Of a stretch of DNA of 64,000 nt, positions 35,204 to 43,694 are shown piece by piece (position 1 is the stretch's first letter; each line of letters opens with the position of its first letter). The position numbers were made by a program, and so were the translations under genes. The notes below the pieces were generated by a model. It saw only the letters and a list, made by a program, of their open reading frames with translations, had not been told where the DNA came from and made no database searches. The DNA is from Catellatospora sichuanensis (GTDB lineage Bacteria; Actinomycetota; Actinomycetes; Mycobacteriales; Micromonosporaceae): contig NZ_VIQO01000034.1 in assembly GCF_007483665.1 (NCBI RefSeq), positions 86,300 through 150,299 on the forward strand, in the 5' to 3' direction.

Positions 35204-36624
35204 GGCATCTTTCCGGGCGGGTCGGTGTCGACGATCCACGGGCCGCGCCAGCCGTGTCCGGCGACGAGCTGCTCCGCGCCGGCGGGCCCCCACGTGCCGG
35301 GGGCGTACGGCTCGATCGGGGAGGGCTTGTCCAGCAGCGGCTGCAGGATGCGCCAGGTCTCCTCGACGCCGTCCTGGCGGGTGAACCGGTTGGCGTCGCC
35401 GAGCAGGGCTGCGTGCAGCAGCACCTCGTACGGGGTGGGGCCTTCGCCGCCCTCGGTCGCGAACTCCATGTCCATGGTGATCGGTTCGGCGCCGTCGGCG
35501 TCGGCGCGGCGGGCGTCCAGGCGCAGCCGGGTGCCGGTGGTCGGGTCGAGTTTGATGACGAACTGGTCCGGTTCGGGGGTGCGGTCGCCGAACGCGGCCA
35601 GGCCGAGGCGCGGCGGGCGTTTGAACACGATCCGGAACTCGGTCTGCGTGGCGGGCAGGCACTTGCCGGTGCGGATGAAGAACGGCACGCCCGACCAGCG
35701 CCAGTTGTCGATCTCGAGTTTGAGGGCGGCGTACGTTTCGGTGGTCGAGCCGGGTTTGACGCCGTCGATGTGCTGATACCCGTCGTACTGGCCGCGCACG
35801 TAGTTCGCCGGGTCGGCGTCGGCGACCGCGCTCCACAACGCCACCTGCGCGTTCTTGAGCGCGTCCGGGTGCCGGCCGGCCGGGGGTTCCATGGCCCCGC
35901 CGGCCAGGACCTGCATCAGGTGGTTGACGACGACGTCGCGCAGCGCGCCGACCGGGTCGTAGAAGTGGCCGCGGTCCGCGACGCCGAAGTCCTCGGCCAT
36001 GGTGATCTGCACGCTGTCGACGTAGGAGCGGTTCCACACCGGTTCCAGCATCGTGTTCGCGAACCGCAGGTACACCAGCTCCTCGGTGCCCATCTTGCCG
36101 AGGAAGTGGTCGATGCGGAACAGCTGCGACTCGTCGAGGTACTGGTGCAGCTGCTCGGCCAGGGCCCGCGCCGAGGCCAGGTCGTGGCCGAACGGCTTCT
36201 CGACCACGACCCGCCCGCCGCGCACCGCCCCGGCTTCGGACAGGCCCTTGACGACGGTCGCGAACAGCGACGGTGGAATCTCCAGGTACGACACCGGTGT
36301 CTTCGCGTCGCCGACGGCGGCGGCGACGCGCTGGTACAGCCCGGCGTCGGTGAAGTCGCCGGACAGGTACGACAGCCGGGCCGCGAACCGTTCGAACACG
36401 GCGTCGTCGATCTGCTCGCCGGTGCCGACGATGCACTCGCGGGCGTGTTCGCGCAGCTTGTCGACGGTCCAGTCGTCGCCGGCGACGCCGATGATCGGGC
36501 AGGTGAGCAGGCCGCGCCGGTCGAGGCGGTAGAGCGACCGGAACGTCATGACCTTGGCCAGGTCGCCGGTGATGCCGAAGACGACGAACACGTCCGCGGG
36601 CGCGGGCGTCGCGGGTGCGGTCAT
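35200..36624 (-). CDS. zwf: Glucose-6-phosphate dehydrogenase
   Basis: A 474-residue G6PD, oxidising glucose 6-phosphate to 6-phosphogluconolactone with NADP. The coenzyme motif is FGITGDLAK (near 16-24), the substrate-binding signature RIDHFLGKMGTEEL has the catalytic His/Lys, and the structural-NADP region includes FFIRTGKCLP. AGGA lies 8 nt before the chosen ATG. It is slightly shorter than standard zwf enzymes and stands apart from tal/tkt/opcA genes, so it may be a second, pathway-specific copy. First gene of the operon that runs to the MFS transporter. Confidence 0.95.
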   Translation of the reverse strand: MTAPATPAPADVFVVFGITGDLAKVMTFRSLYRLDRRGLLTCPIIGVAGDDWTVDKLREHARECIVGTGEQIDDAVFERFAARLSYLSGDFTDAGLYQRVAAAVGDAKTPVSYLEIPPSLFATVVKGLSEAGAVRGGRVVVEKPFGHDLASARALAEQLHQYLDESQLFRIDHFLGKMGTEELVYLRFANTMLEPVWNRSYVDSVQITMAEDFGVADRGHFYDPVGALRDVVVNHLMQVLAGGAMEPPAGRHPDALKNAQVALWSAVADADPANYVRGQYDGYQHIDGVKPGSTTETYAALKLEIDNWRWSGVPFFIRTGKCLPATQTEFRIVFKRPPRLGLAAFGDRTPEPDQFVIKLDPTTGTRLRLDARRADADGAEPITMDMEFATEGGEGPTPYEVLLHAALLGDANRFTRQDGVEETWRILQPLLDKPSPIEPYAPGTWGPAGAEQLVAGHGWRGPWIVDTDPPGKMP

Positions 36625-36689
36625 GATGCGTTCCTGTGGGTGCTGCGCTCGCTCACGCCGCTCATCTTTCCAATATCGTGATTTAGCCG

Positions 36690-36702
36690 GGCGGTTACCG
36701 CC
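36690..36702. promoter_or_regulatory. Inverted repeat upstream of zwf operon
   Basis: GGCGGT-T-ACCGCC is a perfect 6-bp inverted repeat about 66 nt before the zwf ATG and 16 nt before the divergent gene, a good place for an operator serving the operon promoter. Confidence 0.45.
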
Positions 36703-36717
36703 AAACACACATTTCTG

Positions 36718-37497
36718 GTGCATGCACGTTGCGAGCATGGGTGGGTGGACCGCCTGCAGCCGCTCACCCTCGCGCTGGCCATGATCGCGAGCCTGCTGGC
36801 CGGCCCGGACGCCGCCCAGCCGACGGTCGGGCCGACCCCCGCACCTGCCCCGGCCCCGTCCCCGCTGCCGCAGGGCGACCAGCCGGTACGGCTCGACCCG
36901 GCCGACTTCACCACCCGCGTCGACAACCCGTACCTGCCGCTGGCCGTCGGTGGCCGGTGGAGCTACCTCACCGCGGGTCCCGACGGCGACATCCGTACCG
37001 AGGTCACCGTGGGTCCCGGCCGCGACGTGGCGGGCATCGCCACGGTCGCGGTGCGCGCACTGACCACCGACGCCGGCGGCGGTCTCATCCGCGACCTGAC
37101 CGGCTGGTACGCCCAGGACAGCACCGGCAACGTGTGGCTGCTCGGCGAGTCCGCCCGCGACTACGTCGAGGGCACCCTCACCGGCGTCGACGGCTGGCAG
37201 GCCGGGACCGAGGGGGCGCAGCCCGGCATCGCCATGGCGGCCCGGCCGGTGGCCGGGCAGCGGTGGCGGATCGGGTACAGCCGCGGGCGGGCCGAGGACT
37301 CCGCCCGGGTGCTGGCCGTCGGCGAGCAGCTCAGCGTGCCCGCCGGGACGTACCAGGACGTGATCGAGGTCGAACAGACCTCGCCGCTGCTGCGCGGCGT
37401 GCGACTGCACCGCTTCTACGCCCCGCAGGTGGGGCTGGTGCGGTCGGAGACCGGAGCCGCCGACCGCACCGACCTGGTGGCCTACCGCGAGCCCTAG
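36718..37497 (+). CDS. Exported hypothetical protein
   Basis: Up to 259 residues. An N-terminal hydrophobic stretch (LTLALAMIASLLAGPDAA) followed by a Pro/Ala-rich linker (PTPAPAPAPSPLPQG) suggests a secreted or anchored protein; the globular part starts LDPADFTTRVDNPYLPLAVG and is beta-rich, with a lipoprotein-like WYAQDSTGNVWLLGE segment. I cannot assign a family with confidence. The start may instead be the GTG at 36745, which gives a more typical short n-region. The 3' end overlaps the convergent DUF2267 gene by 4 nt. Confidence 0.7.
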   Translation: MHARCEHGWVDRLQPLTLALAMIASLLAGPDAAQPTVGPTPAPAPAPSPLPQGDQPVRLDPADFTTRVDNPYLPLAVGGRWSYLTAGPDGDIRTEVTVGPGRDVAGIATVAVRALTTDAGGGLIRDLTGWYAQDSTGNVWLLGESARDYVEGTLTGVDGWQAGTEGAQPGIAMAARPVAGQRWRIGYSRGRAEDSARVLAVGEQLSVPAGTYQDVIEVEQTSPLLRGVRLHRFYAPQVGLVRSETGAADRTDLVAYREP

Positions 37498-37874
37498 GCC
37501 GCGGCCCGGACCCGGGCCATGGTCCGGAAATCGTTGGGAAGCTGCTGCATGACGTGGTCGAACGTCTCGTCGCCCAGATCCTCGCGCAGGGCCGTCAGCA
37601 CACCGCGCACCCCCGCCTCGGTGTCGCGGTCGTTGAGCCCGGTGCGCTCACGCACTCGCCGCAGCAACTCCGGCAGGTCGAAGCACTGGATGCGGTCGTT
37701 GGGCGGCAGCGAGTCACGCAGGCCCTCGTGCAGGTGCTTGGCCAGATGCCGGTTCTCGCCGTTGCTCAGCCGCGCGGCCAGGCACTCCAGCGTGGCGCGC
37801 GTGGTGTCGGCGGCCTCCTCCACGGTCAGCCCCGAAAGCTCGGCGACCTTGCGAAAGAACTGCTTGTCTCCCAT
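37494..37874 (-). CDS. DUF2267 protein
   Basis: A 126-residue all-alpha protein made of two similar helical halves, each with a conserved pattern (TTRATLECLAARLSNGENRHLAKHL and AGVRGVLTALREDLGDETFDHVMQQL), the hallmark of DUF2267. Function unknown; in actinobacteria these genes often accompany stress genes. The ATG at 37874 follows GGAGGG by 5 nt and is preferred over earlier in-frame starts. Convergent with the exported protein gene. Confidence 0.85.
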   Translation of the reverse strand: MGDKQFFRKVAELSGLTVEEAADTTRATLECLAARLSNGENRHLAKHLHEGLRDSLPPNDRIQCFDLPELLRRVRERTGLNDRDTEAGVRGVLTALREDLGDETFDHVMQQLPNDFRTMARVRAAA

Positions 37875-37901
37875 ACGTTCCCTCCCGTACTCGATCCACA
37901 C

Positions 37902-38111
37902 GGTCGGGGGTGATCCATCAACACCCTAAGCCCCCATGCCCTCTACACCACCCTTTACACCGTTTCACCCCACCTCTTTCGAGCCTGGGCGGTGCGGTCG
38001 GGCCGTCAGCGGCGGCGGAACGGGCCGCGGTCGCGATCACGCCGCCGGTCGCGGGCGTGACCATCCGGACCGCGTACCCGGCCGCGCAGCAGCTCCAGCC
38101 CGTTCACCGGG
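37902..38111. other. Gap with no supported gene
   Basis: A 210-nt stretch between two minus-strand genes. It contains a GTG-initiated 33-codon Arg-rich frame on the minus strand without ribosome-binding site, which I do not accept as a gene; the first 80 nt are unusually C/T-rich for this genome. Confidence 0.4.
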
Positions 38112-38663
38112 TCACGCAGGGAGGCCACGCCGGACGGCGACGCGCACGAGCCGGGTGCCGTCGAACTCCAGGGTGGCCCCGTGCAGGTGACCGAACGCCG
38201 GTCCCCAGGCCGCGTGGTCGGCGTCGGGAGTGCAGGCGACCAGCGCCGGTTCCAGGGTGCCGCCGTGCCCGACGACCAGCGCCGTCCCCCCGTCGGGCAC
38301 CTGTTCCAGGGCGGCCAGCCACAGCGCCCGGTTGGCGAGCGCGGCCGCGGCGAGCCCTCGGCCTCGGGCGATCAGCCCGGCGTAGGTGACGAAAGGCCGC
38401 TCCCAGCGCCACTGGTCGTGGTGGTCGACCTCGCCGGGCACGTATCCCGACGGCATCTCGGCGGTGTCGTCGACGGCGAAGCCCATCGCCACCGCCGTCT
38501 CCAACGCCCGCGGCGACGGGCTGGTCAGCACGTAGCCGACCGGGCCCAGCGTCGCCCCGCACGCACGCGCCGCGGCGACCCCGTCGTGGGACAGGTGCGA
38601 GCCGCGGCCGCGAGCCCCGTCCTTCTTGGTGTACGAGTGGCGGCGTACCTCGAGCCGACGCAT
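38112..38663 (-). CDS. Histidine phosphatase (phosphoglycerate mutase-like/SixA type)
   Basis: A 183-residue branch-2-small histidine phosphatase. The phospho-acceptor motif is RRHSYT near the N terminus (RHG variant), with the second catalytic His in VVGHGGTLE and the conserved Arg in SPSPRALETA. Substrate unknown; small proteins of this kind act on phosphohistidine or sugar phosphates. TACGCT ends 6 nt before the ATG, giving a leaderless transcript. Divergent from the molybdenum hydroxylase operon. Confidence 0.85.
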   Translation of the reverse strand: MRRLEVRRHSYTKKDGARGRGSHLSHDGVAAARACGATLGPVGYVLTSPSPRALETAVAMGFAVDDTAEMPSGYVPGEVDHHDQWRWERPFVTYAGLIARGRGLAAAALANRALWLAALEQVPDGGTALVVGHGGTLEPALVACTPDADHAAWGPAFGHLHGATLEFDGTRLVRVAVRRGLPA

Positions 38664-38669
38664 CCGGCC

Positions 38670-38675
38670 AGCGTA
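38670..38675 (-). promoter_or_regulatory. -10 element (TACGCT), leaderless
   Basis: On the minus strand TACGCT ends 6 nt before the phosphatase ATG. Confidence 0.45.
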
Positions 38676-38832
38676 GGCGAACCGCCCCGCGCACGCAGTC
38701 CGCGGCGGGCGCACCGGTTCGGTGAAACAGACAATGAGCTGCGGCGATCGATGGCATTCTGAGATGTCCACTCCATGCCGGTCGTCGGCGCGGCAGGTCC
38801 TGCGGCGGCCGGGCGGCGGCCGGAGGCGTCCC

Positions 38833-39351
38833 GTGAAAACCACCCGAAGCACCGCACCAGCCCCAACGACGCAGGATGAGTACACCGTCGACGTGTTCAC
38901 CGTCGTCAACGGCGCGCCGGTGCAGTGGCGCATCGACACCCGCACGACTCTGCTCGAGGCGCTGCGTGACTCCTCCGGGCTCACCGGCACCAAACGTGGT
39001 TGCGACCAGGGCGCCTGCGGCGCGTGCACGGTCCACGTCGACGGCGCGCGGGTGCTCTCGTGCCTGATGCTCGCCGCACAGGCCGACGGCCGGCAGGTCA
39101 CCACCGTGGAAGGCCTCGTCGGCGAGGAGGGGCAGCTGCACCCGATGCAGGAGGCGTTCGTGCGCCACGACGCGTTCCAGTGCGGCTTCTGCACCCCGGG
39201 TCAGCTGATGTCCGCGGTCTGCCTGCTGCGTGAGGGCCGGGCGGGCAGCGACGCCGAGATCCGCGAATACATGTCGGGCAACCTGTGCCGCTGCGGCGCG
39301 TACGACAACATCGTCGCCGCGGTGCGCGAGGCCGCCGGGGGAGGTGCGTGA
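38833..39351 (+). CDS. Molybdenum hydroxylase, 2Fe-2S subunit (PaoA/YagT-like)
   Basis: A 172-residue iron-sulfur subunit. The plant-type ferredoxin cluster ligands are in GCDQGACGACTVH and the following LSC, and the second [2Fe-2S] cluster in QCGFCTPGQ and NLCRCGAYDN. It passes electrons from the molybdopterin subunit to FAD. The GTG start has GGAGG 7 nt upstream. Unlike the E. coli homologue no Tat signal is present, so the complex should be cytosolic. First gene of a three-gene operon; the stop overlaps the next start (TGATG). Confidence 0.93.
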   Translation: MKTTRSTAPAPTTQDEYTVDVFTVVNGAPVQWRIDTRTTLLEALRDSSGLTGTKRGCDQGACGACTVHVDGARVLSCLMLAAQADGRQVTTVEGLVGEEGQLHPMQEAFVRHDAFQCGFCTPGQLMSAVCLLREGRAGSDAEIREYMSGNLCRCGAYDNIVAAVREAAGGGA

Positions 39352-40340
39352 TGCGGGCCTTCGTCTACGACTGTCCCGACGCCGTCGACGAGGCCGTAGC
39401 CTCTGTCGCCGCCGACCCGCAGGCTGCGTTCCTGGCCGGCGGCACCACCCAGCTGGACCTGATGAAGGACGGCGTGTGGACACCCGACCGCCTCGTCGAC
39501 ATCAGCCGCCTGCCGCTGCGCGGCATCCTGGTGGAGAGCCAGCAGCTCAAGGTCGGCGCGCTGACCACCATGGAGCAGCTGGCCGCCGAACCCGTCGTCG
39601 CGCAGCGCCTGATGTTCGTACGCGAAGCCCTGCTGGCCGGGGCGACCGTGCAGCTGCGCAACATGGCCACCATCGGCGGCAACCTGCTGCAGCGCACCCG
39701 CTGCCGGTACTTCCGCGACCCGACGGTGTCCGCCTGCAACCGGCGCAGCCCCGACTCGGGCTGCGCGGCCGTCGACGGCGTCGCCCGCATGCACGCCGTG
39801 CTCGGCGTCGACGAGCGCTGCATCGCGCTGCACGCCTCCGACGTGGCTGTGCCACTGCTCGCCGTCGACAGCACGGTGCTGGTCAGCGGGCCGACCGGAC
39901 AGCGGCGCGTCCCGCTGAGCGAGTTCTGGGTGCGGGCCGACGAGGGCCCCTCCATCGAGAACGTGCTCGGCCACGGCGACCTGATCACCGAGATCGACGT
40001 CCCGCTGCTGCCGAACGGCTGGCGGTCGGGCTACCTGAAGGTCCGCGACCGGGCCTCCTACGAGTTCGCGCTCACCTCGGCCGCGGTCGCACTGCAGATG
40101 GACGGCGACATGATCGCCGACCTCCGCATCGCGCTCGGCGGGGTCGGCTCCGTGCCCTGGCGGGCCCGGGAGGCCGAGGAGATGCTGCGCGGCACCCACG
40201 TCGACCCGGTGCGTTTCGAACAGGCCGGCCGGGCCGTGATGGCGTCCGCCTTCACCGTGCCCGGCACCGCGTTCAAGGTCGACCTCGCGGTTCGCACCCT
40301 CAGCCGCCAGCTGCTGACGATGACGGAGGCGACACCATGA
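39351..40340 (+). CDS. Molybdenum hydroxylase, FAD subunit with extra Fe-S site (PaoB/YagS-like)
   Basis: A 329-residue FAD-binding subunit of the xanthine dehydrogenase family. FAD phosphate-binding segments are FLAGGTTQLDLMK and ATIGGNLLQRTRC. Cysteines 118, 129 and 138 in RTRC-x10-C-x8-C are the additional [4Fe-4S] ligands that characterise the PaoB/4-hydroxybenzoyl-CoA reductase branch. Couples reducing equivalents to an external acceptor. ATGA overlap joins it to the large subunit. Confidence 0.93.
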   Translation: MRAFVYDCPDAVDEAVASVAADPQAAFLAGGTTQLDLMKDGVWTPDRLVDISRLPLRGILVESQQLKVGALTTMEQLAAEPVVAQRLMFVREALLAGATVQLRNMATIGGNLLQRTRCRYFRDPTVSACNRRSPDSGCAAVDGVARMHAVLGVDERCIALHASDVAVPLLAVDSTVLVSGPTGQRRVPLSEFWVRADEGPSIENVLGHGDLITEIDVPLLPNGWRSGYLKVRDRASYEFALTSAAVALQMDGDMIADLRIALGGVGSVPWRAREAEEMLRGTHVDPVRFEQAGRAVMASAFTVPGTAFKVDLAVRTLSRQLLTMTEATP

Positions 40341-42547
40341 CCGCCATCCAGTCCCGTCCCGGCGCGCCGTGGGTCGGCCAGGGCATCGACCGCGTCGACG
40401 GCCCGCACAAGGTCACCGGCACCGCGCCCTACGCCAGCGACGTCACCATGGCCGGCATGCTGCACGCCGTGGTGGTGACCTCGACCATCGCCGCGGGCAC
40501 CATTACGAAGATCGACACCAGTGCGCTGCTGACCCTGCCCGGAGTGCGGGCCGTGTTCACCCACGAGAACTTCCCGCGGCTGAACACCCCGCCCGTGATC
40601 CCGTTCGGCGACACCCCGGTCGCGCCGCTGCAGGACGGCCGGATTGCGTTCCACGGCCAGGAGATCGCGCTCGTCGTCGCCGACACCCCGCAACAGGCCA
40701 CCGAAGCCGCCAGGCTCGTCGAGGTCGTCTACGCGCCCGAGCCGGCGCTCCTCGACCCCGCCGACGGCCGACCCGAACCGCTGTCCTACCTGCCCGACAC
40801 CCACCGCGGCGACACAGAGGCCGGCTGGGCGATCGCCGACGTGCGCGTCGGCGCGTCCTACCGCACCGCGGAGAACACCAACAATCCGCTCGGCCTGATG
40901 GGCTGCGTCGCCGCCTGGGACGGCGACCACCTGGAGATGCACGACACCACACAGTGGCCGATCGCGCTGCGGCAGACCCTGGCCGCCGTGTTCGGGGTGC
41001 CCGAATCGGGGGTACGCGTGCACGTGCCCTACCTCGGCGGCGGGTTCGGCGCCGGGCTCAACCAGTGGGCGTACAAGCTGCTGGCCGCGGGCGCGGCTCG
41101 GGCGCTGGGCCGTCCGGTCAAGCTCATGCTGACCCGGCCGCAGATGTTCCGGCTGGTCGGGCACCGTCCCGACAGCGAGCACCAGGTGCGCCTCGGCGCG
41201 GCCCGCGACGGCACCCTCACCATGATCGAGCACCGGGCGACGTCGCTGTCGTCGCTGGACCACCCGGCGGTCGGGCTGCTCACCGCAGGCACGCCCCAGG
41301 TGTACGCGTGCCCGAACGTCGCCACCGTCGAACGCACCGTCCGCCTCAACCGCCGCTACCCGGCGTCGATGCGGGCCCCCGGCGAGGCCGAGGGCAACTG
41401 GGCGCTGGAGACCGCCCTGGACGAACTCGCGTACGAACTCGGCATGGATCCGCTCGAGCTGCGGCTGCGCAACGTGTCCAGCGTCGTGCACCCGCCCAGC
41501 GGGCTGCCCTGGTCCAGCAACGCGCTGGTCGAGTGCTGCAAGGTCGGCGCCGAGGTGTTCGGCTGGTCGCGGCGGGACCCGCGGCCGTCGTCGATGCGTG
41601 AGGACGGACTGCTGATCGGCTGGGGCATGGCCGCCGCGTTCTACGGCGCATACCTGGCCATGTCCCGCGCCCGCGTCACCGTCTACGCCGACGGCACCGC
41701 CGCCGTACGGGCCGCCGCCACCGACATCGGCACCGGCACGTACACGGTCATCACGCAGCTCGCCGCGGACCTGCTGGGCCTGTCGCCGCACCAGGTCGAC
41801 TTCCAGCTCGGTGACAGCGACCTGCCGGCCGCCGCGCAGTCCGGCGGCTCCGGGCTGGCCTCGTCGCTGTCCAACGCCGTCATCGACGCCGTCACGCATC
41901 TGCACGGTGAGCTGCTCGACCTGGTCGGCGAAGGCTCACCGCTGTACGGCCTCAGGCCCGACGACGTGGTGTGCCGCGACGGCGCGCTGTGCCGTCGCGA
42001 CGACCCGGCGACCCAGGAGTCGATCGCCGACCTGCTCGCCGGGCAGGGGCTGCTGGAGGCGTCCGGCGACGGGCGGGTGCGGCTGCCCGACCCGGCCACC
42101 GCGGGCATGTGCCACGCGGGCGGGTTCGGGGCCCGGTACGTCGAGGTCGCGATCGACCCGATGATCGGCAGGTTGCGGGTGCGCCGCGTCGTCAGCGTGA
42201 CCGACGCCGGGCGCGTGCTCAACCCGAAACTGGCCCGCAGCCAGATTCTCGGCGCGACCGTCGGGGGCATCGGCATGGCGCTGTTCGAGGAGACCCTGAC
42301 CGACCCGGACACCGGCCGGGTCGCCAACGGCACCTTCGGCGACTACCTGCTGGCCGTCAGCGCCGACGTGCCCGACGTCGAGGTGATCTTCGTGGGGGAA
42401 CCGGACCGGTTCACCCCGGCGGGCACCAAGGGCGTCGGCGAGATCGGCCTGGTCGGCGTCCCGGCCGCGATAGGCAATGCCGTCTTCCATGCCACCGGCC
42501 GCCGCCTGCGCAGCCTGCCCATCACCGTCGACCAGCTCGTGATGTGA
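40337..42547 (+). CDS. Molybdenum hydroxylase, molybdopterin subunit (PaoC/YagR-like)
   Basis: A 736-residue catalytic subunit. It starts WVGQGIDRVDGPHKVTGTAP, has the molybdopterin loop GGGFGAGLNQW and the catalytic glutamate in GTKGVGEIGLVG near the C terminus. With the FAD and Fe-S subunits it forms an aldehyde oxidoreductase or purine-type hydroxylase; the closest architecture is PaoABC, which detoxifies aromatic aldehydes. No XdhC/PaoD-like maturation gene is adjacent, so sulfuration must be supplied elsewhere. Confidence 0.93.
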   Translation: MTAIQSRPGAPWVGQGIDRVDGPHKVTGTAPYASDVTMAGMLHAVVVTSTIAAGTITKIDTSALLTLPGVRAVFTHENFPRLNTPPVIPFGDTPVAPLQDGRIAFHGQEIALVVADTPQQATEAARLVEVVYAPEPALLDPADGRPEPLSYLPDTHRGDTEAGWAIADVRVGASYRTAENTNNPLGLMGCVAAWDGDHLEMHDTTQWPIALRQTLAAVFGVPESGVRVHVPYLGGGFGAGLNQWAYKLLAAGAARALGRPVKLMLTRPQMFRLVGHRPDSEHQVRLGAARDGTLTMIEHRATSLSSLDHPAVGLLTAGTPQVYACPNVATVERTVRLNRRYPASMRAPGEAEGNWALETALDELAYELGMDPLELRLRNVSSVVHPPSGLPWSSNALVECCKVGAEVFGWSRRDPRPSSMREDGLLIGWGMAAAFYGAYLAMSRARVTVYADGTAAVRAAATDIGTGTYTVITQLAADLLGLSPHQVDFQLGDSDLPAAAQSGGSGLASSLSNAVIDAVTHLHGELLDLVGEGSPLYGLRPDDVVCRDGALCRRDDPATQESIADLLAGQGLLEASGDGRVRLPDPATAGMCHAGGFGARYVEVAIDPMIGRLRVRRVVSVTDAGRVLNPKLARSQILGATVGGIGMALFEETLTDPDTGRVANGTFGDYLLAVSADVPDVEVIFVGEPDRFTPAGTKGVGEIGLVGVPAAIGNAVFHATGRRLRSLPITVDQLVM

Positions 42548-42592
42548 CACCCGGCGTTTAACGGATGAGGCCGGGCGGGTAATCGACGAAAT

Positions 42593-42901
42593 ATGACAAC
42601 CAAGACCAATACCACGTGGCGCGCGTACGAGGTCGAGGGTGAACTGAGCACCGCCGAGAAGAACCGCCTGCCCGAGTCGGTGTTCGCGTTCCCGGACGCG
42701 CGCAAGCTGCCGCTGACCGACGCCGACCACGTGCGCAACGCGCTGGCCCGCTTCGACCAGGTAAAGGACGTCAACGACGACGAGCGCGACCTCGCGTTCG
42801 CCAACCTGCTGGCCGCCGCGAAGCACTACGGCGTCGACGTCGCCGAGACCGGCTGGCGCCAACTCGGCCGCAAACCGCACACCCCGAACCCGGCGCACTG
42901 A
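42593..42901 (+). CDS. DUF6582 protein
   Basis: A 102-residue soluble protein of the DUF6582 type, recognised by AFPDARKLPLTDADHVRNAL and RFDQVKDVNDDERDLAF, a small helical fold common in actinobacteria and phages, with unknown function. It follows the molybdenum hydroxylase by 45 nt but is probably independent. Confidence 0.8.
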   Translation: MTTKTNTTWRAYEVEGELSTAEKNRLPESVFAFPDARKLPLTDADHVRNALARFDQVKDVNDDERDLAFANLLAAAKHYGVDVAETGWRQLGRKPHTPNPAH

Positions 42902-43081
42902 GCCGCCTGTTTCGCAGCGCCCGGCGGCACGCGGTCAGCCTGCCGACGCCGACTTCGAACAGGCCGCAGACGACTTGCCGGAGTTCGTCGCCAGGCACTG
43001 ACTGTGACCCTGACCCGCGGTTGCAGCCGGTCGCATGTGGACGGTCGCGCGAGTTCGCCCCGTTCTGGCATGATCGGCCGC
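42902..43081. other. Gap with no supported gene
   Basis: 180 nt between parallel genes. A frame running into ADADFEQAADDLPEFVARH before a stop near 43000 looks codon-like but has no start; it may be a gene remnant. The 3' end carries the promoter of the next gene. Confidence 0.35.
43069..43074 (+). promoter_or_regulatory. -10 element (CATGAT), leaderless
   Basis: CATGAT, one base from the TATGAT ideal, ends 7 nt before the ATG at 43082. Confidence 0.4.
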
Positions 43082-43549
43082 ATGTCGCAGCCCCTTCCCC
43101 CTGGTTCGATCATGCCGTTCACCGCGTATCCGATGCCCGTGCCCGTGCCGGCGGGCCACGGTGTGCTGATCGTGAGCTTCAACCGCGGCCCGTACGTCAT
43201 CTCCGCGGCGTCCACGTCCAAGCTCAAGGTCGACGGGCGGCAGGTGCCGTTCGGCGGCGAGGGCACCTACTACGTAGTCGTGCCGGCCGGGCCGCACGAG
43301 GTGAAGGTGACCGACCCGTTCGGCATGCCGATGATCAAGACGAAGCTGACCGTGCACCCTGGTGCGGGACACCAGCTCGCGTTCCGGTTCGGCGGGTGGC
43401 GCAACCGGGTCCACGACGGGCAGGGCGCCGACGTCACCACGTTCGGCATGTGGTCGAACTACGCCATCATGCTCGTCCTGTTCCCCACCATCTTCGTGCT
43501 GTGCTGTGGGGGCGTCGCCCTGGTCTCCGCGCTGGGCTCGACGTCTTAG
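43082..43549 (+). CDS. Hypothetical tail-anchored membrane protein
   Basis: A 155-residue protein with a beta-rich, PEGA-like cytoplasmic domain (LKVDGRQVPFGGEGTYYVVV, then PAGPHEVKVTDP) and one C-terminal transmembrane helix (YAIMLVLFPTIFVLCCGGVALV). Function unknown. The ATG at 43082 is preferred to earlier in-frame starts because the fold begins there and a -10 lies just upstream. Convergent with surE. Confidence 0.72.
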   Translation: MSQPLPPGSIMPFTAYPMPVPVPAGHGVLIVSFNRGPYVISAASTSKLKVDGRQVPFGGEGTYYVVVPAGPHEVKVTDPFGMPMIKTKLTVHPGAGHQLAFRFGGWRNRVHDGQGADVTTFGMWSNYAIMLVLFPTIFVLCCGGVALVSALGSTS

Positions 43550-43590
43550 GCGCGGACCACGCCGACCGAGCTGCGCGACCACTCGTCTTC

Positions 43591-43631
43591 GCGCCGTCCC
43601 GTCGTGGCTTGTTGCCATGACGGGACGGCGC
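43591..43631. terminator. Strong bidirectional terminator hairpin
   Basis: An 18-bp stem (GCGCCGTCCCGTCGTGGC against GCCATGACGGGACGGCGC, one G-T wobble) with a 5-nt loop, between the convergent membrane protein and surE genes. Confidence 0.85.
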
Positions 43632-43694
43632 AGGCTGCCGCGCTCGCGGCAGTGCGCCGCGCTGGCGCCGGTCAGACCGCCGTCGGGACGCCGG

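Noticed and set aside
37980..38100. 33-codon Arg-rich small ORF on the minus strand
   Set aside because: No ribosome-binding site, composition like random high-GC DNA, no coupling to neighbours.
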